A stretch of DNA of 64,000 nucleotides, taken from NCBI RefSeq assembly GCF_014879975.1, contig NZ_CP062500.1, forward strand, positions 1,612,001 through 1,676,000, written 5' to 3'. The DNA comes from Vibrio bathopelagicus (GTDB lineage Bacteria; Pseudomonadota; Gammaproteobacteria; Enterobacterales; Vibrionaceae). This document shows positions 57,245 to 64,000 of this stretch, piece after piece (positions within the stretch are counted from its first letter, which is position 1; each line of letters begins with the position of its first letter). Below the pieces are notes generated by a model. That model was not told the origin of the DNA. It did not search any database and was given only the letters and a program-made list of their open reading frames with translations. Both the position numbers and the translations under genes were made by a program.

Positions 57245-57910
57245 TTAGTCGTTGCTGTTCATAATGCCTAAGATACTTAGTAGGCTGATGAAGATGTTGT
57301 AGATCGAAACATACAAGCTAATAGTTGCTGAGATGTAGTTCGTTTCACCGCCACGGATGATGCTTTGCGTTGTTAGCAAGATAACACCAGTCGAGAACAG
57401 GATAAACATACCGCTCATTGCCAATGATAGTAGAGGCATCTGTAGGAAGATGTTTGCAACCATACCGACTAGCAGCACAACGAAACCAGCCATTAACATA
57501 CCGTTAAGGAATGAAAGGTCGCGTTTAGTTGTTAGTGCGTAAGCTGATGCTGCCATAAATGCAAGTGCAGTGCCGCCAAGTGCAGTTAGGATGACATCAC
57601 CCATGCCTGCGCCAACGTACATGTTTAAGATTGGACCAATCGTGTAGCCTAGGAAACCTGTAAATAGGAACGTAAATACAAGACCCATGCCGTTGTCACG
57701 GTTCTTTTCTGTTAGGAATAGTAGGCCGTAAAAACCAACCAGCATGATAATAAGACCAGGACGAGGAAGGTTCATCGCCATAGATACGCCTGCTACAACA
57801 GCAGACCAAAGTAGTGTCATAGACAGTAGTGCGTATGTGTTACGCAACACTTTATTGGTTTGCAGAGCATTCTCTTGAGTTGCTGTGCGTGAAAACATAG
57901 GGCTGTTCAT
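57245..57910 (-). CDS. yccA: Bax inhibitor-1/YccA family membrane protein
   Basis: This 221-residue protein has seven predicted membrane helices and matches the Bax inhibitor-1/YccA family. In E. coli, YccA is a substrate and modulator of the FtsH protease. The region TFLFTGFLGYTIGPILNMYV and the C-terminal ATISLYVSIYNIFISLLSIL with acidic last residues are typical. The family proposal of pH-gated calcium leak comes from other members and is not shown here. It is followed by a strong terminator and forms its own transcription unit upstream of tusE. Confidence 0.93.
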   Translation of the reverse strand: MNSPMFSRTATQENALQTNKVLRNTYALLSMTLLWSAVVAGVSMAMNLPRPGLIIMLVGFYGLLFLTEKNRDNGMGLVFTFLFTGFLGYTIGPILNMYVGAGMGDVILTALGGTALAFMAASAYALTTKRDLSFLNGMLMAGFVVLLVGMVANIFLQMPLLSLAMSGMFILFSTGVILLTTQSIIRGGETNYISATISLYVSIYNIFISLLSILGIMNSND

Positions 57911-58100
57911 AATCTTCCTCGTAAGGTGACTTCAATAGTTATTAGTACATTTATGGGGCCGAAAGTTCGAAAAATCAAGTCTTTCATTCCATCTGTATAC
58001 TTAAAATAATAATCAAAATAGTCGTTTAAGTGTTTCTCAAGATGTAACAAATTGTTGCTATTGTTTCACGGTTACAATTTTAAGAAGCTTTAATAACGAA

Positions 58101-58120
58101 GAGGCGACCGAAGCCGCCCC
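58101..58120 (-). terminator. Probable terminator of the aap operon
   Basis: On the minus strand GGGGCGGC, loop TTCG and GTCGCCTC form an 8-bp stem with two G-U pairs. The stable UUCG tetraloop is preserved, but the following T-run is interrupted. It lies 25 bases past the aapP stop. Confidence 0.6.
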
Positions 58121-58144
58121 TGTCTATATCAGTATAGTATCACA

Positions 58145-58909
58145 TTAATGGTGCAAGATTTGACTCAAGAAGTTCTGAGTTCGATCCGATTGTGGGTTCT
58201 CGAAGAAATCGACGGGGTTGTTTTCTTCGATAATCTCACCTGCATCCATAAAGATAACGCGGTCGGCAACTTCTTTAGCAAAGCCCATCTCGTGCGTTAC
58301 ACACAACATCGTCATACCTTCTTCTGCTAGTTCGACCATTACATCGAGCACCTCACGTACCATCTCAGGGTCGAGTGCTGATGTAGGCTCATCAAACAGC
58401 ATGACTTGAGGGTTCATACATAAAGAACGAGCAATAGCCACACGTTGCTGTTGCCCACCAGACAGTTGGCCTGGGAATTTATCCGCTTGCTCTGGTATTT
58501 TTACACGCTCGAGGAATTTCATTGCGATGGCTTCGGCTTCTTCTTTTGGCATCTTCTTTACCCAGATTGGTGCTAGGGTGCAGTTTTCCAATACCGTTAG
58601 GTGGGGGAACAAGTTGAAGTGCTGGAAACACATACCGACATCGCGGCGAACGGCTTCAATGTTTTTCAGGTCTTCCGTTAGCTCATTACCAGATACAAAG
58701 ATATGGCCTTTTTGGTGCTCTTCTAGGCGGTTGATACAACGAATCATCGTTGATTTTCCTGAACCTGAAGGGCCACAAATAACGATCTTCTCACCTTTTT
58801 TTACTTCCAGGTTGATGTTTTTAAGAACGTGGAACTCACCGTACCACTTGTTCATGTCTTTTAACTCGATCATAAGACCTTGAGAGTTGTTTTCTGTTTG
58901 CTGCGTCAT
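58145..58909 (-). CDS. aapP: Amino-acid ABC transporter ATP-binding protein AapP
   Basis: This 254-residue ATPase belongs to the polar amino-acid ABC importers. Walker A is [10 protein letters not shown], the signature is LSGGQQQRV, Walker B is [12 protein letters not shown], and the switch His lies in CVTHEMGF. It is the last gene of aapJ-aapQ-aapM-aapP and has an AAGGACG ribosome-binding site. It powers uptake through the AapQ/AapM pair. Single-subunit similarity would also fit GlnQ or GltL; the naming follows the distinctive pair of long permeases upstream. Confidence 0.93.
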   Translation of the reverse strand: MTQQTENNSQGLMIELKDMNKWYGEFHVLKNINLEVKKGEKIVICGPSGSGKSTMIRCINRLEEHQKGHIFVSGNELTEDLKNIEAVRRDVGMCFQHFNLFPHLTVLENCTLAPIWVKKMPKEEAEAIAMKFLERVKIPEQADKFPGQLSGGQQQRVAIARSLCMNPQVMLFDEPTSALDPEMVREVLDVMVELAEEGMTMLCVTHEMGFAKEVADRVIFMDAGEIIEENNPVDFFENPQSDRTQNFLSQILHH

Positions 58910-58931
58910 AATACGTCCTTGATCTTGTTAA

Positions 58932-60029
58932 TTATCGTTTGTGACCGGTGTGAAGTTTGTTTTCTAGCCAAATCGAGTATCTCGACATGCCAAAACAAAA
59001 CACCCAGAACACTAACGCGACAAATACATAACTTTCTGTGGAGAAACCAAGCCATTCAGGGTCGGTATTCGCGGCTTGGCCAATCCCTAGTACATCAAAC
59101 ATACCGATAATCAAAACAAGACTGGTATCTTTGAACAAACCAATAAAGGTGTTCACAATTGAAGGGATTGTGATTTTTAGAGCTTGAGGAAGAATGATAA
59201 GCCCCGTCTTTTTCCAATAGCTTAACCCTAGGGCGTCAGCCGCTTCGTATTGACCTTTTGGTATTGCTTGTAAACCACCACGGATTACTTCTGCCATGTA
59301 AGCTGCACTGAATAGTACAACCCCAACAAGCGCTCTGATCAGCTTATCGGTTTCTGTCCCTTCTGATAGAAAGAGGGGAAGCATTACCGAGGCCATGAAA
59401 AGAACCGTAATCAACGGTACACCACGCCAAATTTCGATGTAAACGGTACACATACTGCGGATGATTGGCATCTCTGAACGTCGACCCAGTGCGAGTGCGA
59501 CACCAATAGGCAGTGATACCACAATACCCACAAGTGCGATGATCAGTGTAACTAGCAATCCTCCCCATTTATGTGTATCGACGACTTCAAGTCCGAAGAT
59601 ACCGCCGTAAAGAAGGCCAGCGATCAAGAAAGGGTAGATGTTTACAAAAAATAACCAAATCCAAGTACGCTTTGGTGTTCTTTCGTATGCCAGTAAAGCA
59701 ACGAATATCGCTAGCGTGATATAGAATAATCGTGGGCGCCACAGTTCAGCTTCAGGGTAGAAGCCATACATGAATTGATCCCAACGCACGCTAATAAACA
59801 CCCAACAAGCACCATCACTTGTACAAGCATCTCGTGTTGTTCCTATCCAATCAGCATTAATGAATGCCCAATCTGCTATTGCCCACAATAAAGTGAAAGC
59901 GAAATAAGCAAGCACCACAGTGACGACACTGTTAACTGGTCCATTAAATAGATTTTTTCGTAACCAACCGACAGGCCCAACGGTATTCGCTGGAGGCGGA
60001 AGATCAGGTTGAAATTGATGTGTACTCAT
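58932..60029 (-). CDS. aapM: Amino-acid ABC transporter permease AapM
   Basis: This 365-residue inner-membrane permease has an N-terminal extension with several helices and a large soluble loop, followed by the standard permease domain. The EAA motif region reads EAADALGLSYWKKTGLIILP. Such length and topology are characteristic of the Aap-type general L-amino-acid transporters rather than the short GltJ/GltK permeases. GGAGAG precedes the ATG, which lies only one base after the aapQ stop. It forms the channel with AapQ. Confidence 0.93.
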   Translation of the reverse strand: MSTHQFQPDLPPPANTVGPVGWLRKNLFNGPVNSVVTVVLAYFAFTLLWAIADWAFINADWIGTTRDACTSDGACWVFISVRWDQFMYGFYPEAELWRPRLFYITLAIFVALLAYERTPKRTWIWLFFVNIYPFLIAGLLYGGIFGLEVVDTHKWGGLLVTLIIALVGIVVSLPIGVALALGRRSEMPIIRSMCTVYIEIWRGVPLITVLFMASVMLPLFLSEGTETDKLIRALVGVVLFSAAYMAEVIRGGLQAIPKGQYEAADALGLSYWKKTGLIILPQALKITIPSIVNTFIGLFKDTSLVLIIGMFDVLGIGQAANTDPEWLGFSTESYVFVALVFWVFCFGMSRYSIWLENKLHTGHKR

Positions 60030-60030
60030 C

Positions 60031-61236
60031 TTATCTCTCCACCAACGCTACTTTGCGGTTGTATATGTTCATTAGAGCGGATGTTAATAGGCTTAGAGTC
60101 AGGTAAACGCCCATTGTCATCGCGATTACTTCGATAGCTTGTCCAGTTTGGTTCAATGTTGTTCCTGCAAATACAGAGACAAGATCGGGATAACCAATGG
60201 CCATCGCAAGTGATGAGTTTTTGGTCAGGTTTAGATACTGACTCGTTAATGGTGGGATAATAATTCTTAATGCTTGTGGAATAATCACGAGCTTAAGTGT
60301 TCTTGCTCTTGGGATACCCAGAGACATCGCAGCCTCGGTTTGTCCATGGTTTACAGCATTAATACCTGAACGCACAATCTCAGCGATGAATGCAGCTGTG
60401 TAGATACTTAAAGCAAGCATCAATGCGGCAAGTTCAGGAATGATGCTAATACCACCTTTGAAGTTAAACCCTTTTAAAACAGGGTATTCAGCAGAGATAG
60501 GCATGCCCATTACAAAGTAAGTGACCAGTGGTAAACCGACAATTAATGCTGCAGCGATACGTACCATCGGTGTTTGCTGACCAGTTAATTTCTGCTTGTT
60601 GTTAGCCCAGATGTTGATAACAAACGTAGCGATGATACCGGCAATTAGTGATGCGATAACAATGCTGCTGCCTTGCTCCATGACAGGAGCCGGGAAGTAC
60701 AGACCACGTACATTCAAGAAAATAGCTTCACCAAGGCTCATACTTTGACGAGCGGAAGGCAATGCTTGTAGAACGGCGAAATACCAAAAAAATATTTGTA
60801 GAAGAAGAGGGATATTTCGGAATATTTCTATGTAGACAGCCGCAAATCGGCTCACTAGCCAGTTTGAAGAAAGCCTAGCAATACCCATACTGAATCCGAG
60901 TACTGTGGCCAACATGATGCCTAGCACAGAAACTAAAGCGGTATTGAGAAGACCAATAAAGAAAGTACGACCGTATGAGAACGTTTCGTCGTATTCAATG
61001 AGAGTTAAGCCGATACCAAAACCAGCTTCTTGGGAGAGAAAATCAAAACCAGTGGCGATACCACGGGAGTCTAAGTTAGTGAGTGCATTATTTACAATCG
61101 TGTAAAAGAAAGCACAGAGTGCTCCGACAGCGAGAATTTGGAAAATAACTGAGCGAAAAGTGGGGTTGTAAAAAAGGTTGGCACTTTTGGGCTGTGGCTT
61201 TGCCTGAGCTGGAGAAATAGTTTCATTAGGTTTCAT
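60031..61236 (-). CDS. aapQ: Amino-acid ABC transporter permease AapQ
   Basis: This 401-residue permease has a long N-terminal part and an interrupted permease domain, as in AapQ of Rhizobium. The EAA loop is visible as EAAMSLGIPRARTLKLVIIP near residue 315. About eight membrane helices are apparent, including VSVLGIMLATVLGFSMGIA. GAGGTT lies upstream of the ATG. It is followed almost immediately by aapM, and the two are likely translated together. Confidence 0.93.
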   Translation of the reverse strand: MKPNETISPAQAKPQPKSANLFYNPTFRSVIFQILAVGALCAFFYTIVNNALTNLDSRGIATGFDFLSQEAGFGIGLTLIEYDETFSYGRTFFIGLLNTALVSVLGIMLATVLGFSMGIARLSSNWLVSRFAAVYIEIFRNIPLLLQIFFWYFAVLQALPSARQSMSLGEAIFLNVRGLYFPAPVMEQGSSIVIASLIAGIIATFVINIWANNKQKLTGQQTPMVRIAAALIVGLPLVTYFVMGMPISAEYPVLKGFNFKGGISIIPELAALMLALSIYTAAFIAEIVRSGINAVNHGQTEAAMSLGIPRARTLKLVIIPQALRIIIPPLTSQYLNLTKNSSLAMAIGYPDLVSVFAGTTLNQTGQAIEVIAMTMGVYLTLSLLTSALMNIYNRKVALVER

Positions 61237-61307
61237 ACTGCTATAACCTCAAATCCATTTAATAAATAGGGCGGAAAAGTCCGCCCTAATTGATGCTTGG
61301 AAATTTA

Positions 61308-62336
61308 TTAACGGATAGGTGGAGCGTACATAAAGCCGCCCGCATTCCATAGTGCGTTTACGCCACGAGAGATCTGTAGTGGTGAACCTGTACCAACAGT
61401 ACGTTCGAAGCTCTCACCGTAGTTACCAACTTGTTTAATTACTTGGTAACCCCAATCGTCACGAATACCTAGGCCTTTACCTTTAGGACCGTCAACGCCA
61501 AGAATACGCTTGATGTTTGGATCTTTTGACTTAAGCATTTCATCAGCGTTCTTAGAAGAGATACCGTACTCTTCCGCGTTAATCATCGCTGAAAGCGTCC
61601 ATTTAGCTACGTTGAACCATTTGTCATCATCTTGACGAACAACAGGACCTAGTGGCTCTTTAGAGATGATTTCAGGAAGTACTTGCGCAGATTTAGGATC
61701 GGCTAGGTTCAAGCGAAGTGCATATAGGCCAGATTGGTCTGTTGTAAGAACATCACAACGACCGGCATCAAAACCTTTAGACGTTTGTGCTGCAGTATCA
61801 AATACTACTGGTTTGTAAGACATACCACTGTTACGGAAGTAATCAGCTAGGTTAAGTTCAGTCGTTGTACCTGATTGCACACATACTGAAGCGCCATCAA
61901 GTTCTTGAGCACTTGTAAGGCCAAGTTCTTTCTTAACCATGAAGCCTTGGCCATCGTAGTAGTTAACACCTACGAAGTTCAGACCTAGAGCTGTGTCACG
62001 ATGTAGTGTCCATGTTGTGTTACGAGATAGTACATCGATTTCACCCGATTGAAGGGCAGTGAAACGCTCTTTCGCAGTTAAAGGTACATACTTAACTTTA
62101 GTCTTGTCACCGAGTACAGCCGCTGCAAGAGCTTGACAATACTCAACATCGATTCCTTCCCATTCACCTTTTGAGTTAGGGTTAGAGAACCCTGGAAGAC
62201 CTGTACTTACACCACAAGTTAAAAAGCCTTGAGATGTGACTTTGTCCAGAGTGCTTTCTGCCGCTGACGCTGATGTTGCCATCATTGCAGTTGATGCAGC
62301 TACTACTGAAGCAAGAAGTGTTAGTTTATTTGTCAT
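61308..62336 (-). CDS. aapJ: Amino-acid ABC transporter substrate-binding protein AapJ
   Basis: This 342-residue periplasmic binding protein is of solute-binding family 3. A signal peptide (residues 1-25, ending SASAAE) precedes the mature part. Landmarks are DKVTSQGFLTCGVSTGLPGF, WEGIDVEYCQALAAAVLGD and AKERFTALQSGEIDVLSRNT, typical of AapJ/BztA proteins that bind glutamate, glutamine, aspartate and others. A Cys pair may form a disulphide. A strong AAGGAAGG lies before the ATG. It is the first gene of the operon; the 71-base gap to aapQ would allow the usual higher expression of the binding protein. Confidence 0.94.
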   Translation of the reverse strand: MTNKLTLLASVVAASTAMMATSASAAESTLDKVTSQGFLTCGVSTGLPGFSNPNSKGEWEGIDVEYCQALAAAVLGDKTKVKYVPLTAKERFTALQSGEIDVLSRNTTWTLHRDTALGLNFVGVNYYDGQGFMVKKELGLTSAQELDGASVCVQSGTTTELNLADYFRNSGMSYKPVVFDTAAQTSKGFDAGRCDVLTTDQSGLYALRLNLADPKSAQVLPEIISKEPLGPVVRQDDDKWFNVAKWTLSAMINAEEYGISSKNADEMLKSKDPNIKRILGVDGPKGKGLGIRDDWGYQVIKQVGNYGESFERTVGTGSPLQISRGVNALWNAGGFMYAPPIR

Positions 62337-62817
62337 TTGTATCCTTCCTTGTTAACCAGGTGACACCTGATACTCGTGCTCATTTGAGTTTTTCTATATG
62401 TGTCGCGTTTTCTATGACCTTGTTACTCAAATCAAACTGGTTGCATTATGCAAATGAAACTGTGTGCGATTTAAACAACTGTTTATAAGGTTAGGAAAGG
62501 ATCTGCATTTTCACAAATGTATAATTTAAAAAGAATTTTGAATGAAATCACAAATCCGAACACAATTAGAATGACCAAATGTTAAGTTAATGTAAATAGT
62601 GCAGCGCTTCACACTGTTGGTGCAACGAGATTTAGATTTTTATATTGACAATTGACTAGGTAAATATTCTGAATCAACATCACAATGATGAAACATTAAA
62701 CTTCAGAAAGATTGAAATTTGGTGAATAAATATTTTTATTGCACTTGGAGAGTTATTAATATGCTCCAAATTTGGTAGCATGGCTGAATAGTTATTGAAG
62801 TCATCTCAAGGAAGAAC
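62337..62817. other. Divergent intergenic region, aapJ / siroheme-synthase gene
   Basis: This 481-bp AT-rich spacer lies between aapJ (minus) and the cysG-N-like gene (plus). A 13-base palindrome, TTGCATTATGCAA, occurs at 62441-62453, about 105 bases upstream of the aapJ start, and could be a regulator site. A TTGACA at 62646 lacks a well-placed -10. I see no small gene. Confidence 0.4.
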
Positions 62818-63757
62818 ATGCGTTATTTCCCAATGTTTTTAGATGTAGAAAATAAGCCGATCTTAGTGGTGGGCGGGGGCGAGGTTGCTTGCCGAAAAGT
62901 AGATAGCTTGTTAAGAGGGGGCGAACGTCACTTTAGTGTCTCCCAAGGTAGAGCCTTACTTAAAGCAGCTTGTTGATGATAATAAAGTCCATTGGGTTCA
63001 AAACTTTTACTCTTCACAACTTATCTCGAAAAACTACTTACAAGTGTGGGCAACCACAGACAACCCAAACCTAAATCATCAAGTACATAATGATGCAAAA
63101 AAAATGGGTATTCTTGTCAATGTGGTCGACGACTTACCCTATTGTGACTTCATCACTCCCTCAATGATAAATCGCGGAAGAATCCAAATTGCGATCTCAA
63201 GTGGCGGTGCATCACCTGTTTTGGTGAGAAATATTAGAGAAAAACTCGAAACCGTGTTACCTCAGAATATTGGTTTGATCGCAGACTTTGGTGCATCAAA
63301 ACGCAATTCGATTAAAGAGTCTTTTCCTACTGTTGATGAACGCCGCAAATTCTGGGAGCGCTTTTTGTCTTCCAGTTTTATCAATCAAGTAACGGAACGC
63401 GAGCAACTGGAAACTTATTATCAGCAATCTTTGGCGGAACCTGTCGATAATAAAGGGCAAGTGACTTGGATTGAATTCGAGCAAGATGTAGAACTTCTCT
63501 CAATGAAGGCGCTGCGCTTGATGCAAGAAGCAGAACTCGTACTATCGCCAAAAGAGTGCCCATTTGATTACATTGATTTGTGCCGCAGAGACGCTGAGAG
63601 AGAAAGTTTTAGCGATAGTGGCGAGTTATCGACAAAGCTTGAGAAGGCAAGGGCAGAGAACTTACGCGTGTGCGTGTTTATTCCACCAGCAAGCGTTGAG
63701 TTCAATCTTTTAGTCGGCCGTGATTTGAAACTGTCTACAGCAAAGGTCATAAGCTAA
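62818..63757 (+). pseudogene. Siroheme synthase N-domain (precorrin-2 dehydrogenase/ferrochelatase), frameshifted
   Basis: The product resembles the Met8p/CysG N-terminal enzyme that oxidises precorrin-2 and inserts iron to give siroheme for sulphite and nitrite reductases. It starts at ATG 62818, with AAGGAAG upstream. The NAD-binding motif LVVGGGEVACRKVDSLL is intact. At about 62917-62924 the frame breaks: the expected RAGANVTLVSPKV reads only if two bases (probably CG after AGAG at 62918) are restored. The remaining frame then continues to 63757. The C-terminal tail is longer than in the basic enzyme. Without the repair translation stops after 50 codons. A G-run at the site makes a sequencing indel plausible. 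Confidence 0.85.
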
Positions 63758-63840
63758 TAAAGTATGTGTCAGTTAACTGCGGCATGTTTAGGTTGGTTCT
63801 TGTAAGCTAATTTACGACTTGCGGTAGCACCAAAGATATA

Positions 63841-63875
63841 AAAAAGCCTCTGCTTTATTGAAGCAGAGGCTTTTT
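63841..63875. terminator. Bidirectional terminator at the right end
   Basis: AAAAAGCCTCTGCTT and its perfect complement form a 15-bp stem with a 5-base loop and T-runs on both strands. It lies 83 bases past the siroheme-synthase gene and probably also serves a convergent gene beyond the window. Confidence 0.9.
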
Positions 63876-64000
63876 AGTATTTGAAATTCAAAGTGTTAAT
63901 TCAACCCAACCAACTCTACAAACACATCCATCATTGACGGCTTGTAGTTCTAGAGCGAATTAGTCACGGAAATTGTCAAATTGGAAAGGTTGACCAAGTT

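Noticed and set aside
62818..62970. Short independent protein of 50 codons before the siroheme-synthase frame
   Set aside because: It carries the NAD-binding motif of the same enzyme and becomes continuous with the downstream frame after adding two bases, so it is part of one broken gene.
63960..64000. Possible 3' end of a minus-strand gene (ending QPFQFDNFRD then TAA)
   Set aside because: Only 13 codons lie in the window. The bidirectional terminator at 63841 would suit a convergent gene, but I cannot identify a product from so short a piece.

Overview
The window looks like a chromosomal segment of a Vibrio, probably of the Splendidus group. This is inferred from protein character: the TssA/Hcp/TssBC cluster, the PrpBC-AcnD-PrpF-PrpE pathway, the AapJQMP transporter, the queE-queC pair, the rlmI-yccX-tusE-yccA block and a giant RTX adhesin. 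Base composition is moderate and slightly AT-rich, except for one strikingly GC-rich repeat block. I saw no tRNA, rRNA, insertion sequence, prophage or CRISPR array.

Layout. 1-9637 (minus strand) is a type VI secretion (T6SS) cluster. In transcription order it holds vgrG, a small unassigned gene, a PAAR gene, tssA, hcp, tssB, tssC, a second tssC-like gene, tssE and the start of tssF, which runs off the left edge. 9974-13147 (plus) is a large membrane HD-GYP protein with a two-part sensory region. 13489-22557 (plus) is a complete 2-methylcitrate (propionate) operon under a GntR/FCD regulator, with palindromic operator-like sites in front of the regulator. 22718-25979 (plus) holds two small exported proteins, an acetyltransferase and a Nudix-PAP2 membrane fusion. 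26086-28504 holds a HAD phosphatase (minus), a frameshifted queE and queC (plus). 28464-33072 (minus) holds a TPR-GGDEF protein, a DUF2750 protein and an OmpA-like/TolC-like pair.

The centrepiece is 33474-53555 (plus): one gene of about 6,693 codons for a LapA/MpAFP-type RTX adhesin. It contains 42 tandem 360-bp (120-residue) units that appear identical and are 60% G+C. An N-terminal retention module with a TAAG site (the LapG-type cleavage motif), a von Willebrand A domain, RTX repeats and a type I secretion signal complete it. The divergent TolC-like and OmpA-like genes are the likely outer-membrane partners. The inner-membrane ABC and membrane-fusion components, and LapD/LapG, are not in this window.

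53615-57910 carries rlmI, a chemotaxis receptor, acyP (yccX), tusE and yccA. Apart from the receptor this matches the Escherichia coli gene order. 58145-62336 (minus) is an AapJQMP amino-acid ABC transporter. 62818-63757 (plus) is a siroheme-synthase (Met8p/CysG-N type) gene broken by a frameshift.

Themes. Several proteins would act on or answer to cyclic di-GMP (an HD-GYP, a GGDEF and a LapG-type adhesin), which fits control of attachment. Two conserved housekeeping genes (queE and cysG-N) each carry one small deletion. These are either real lesions or residual indel errors in an assembly that did span the long repeat.
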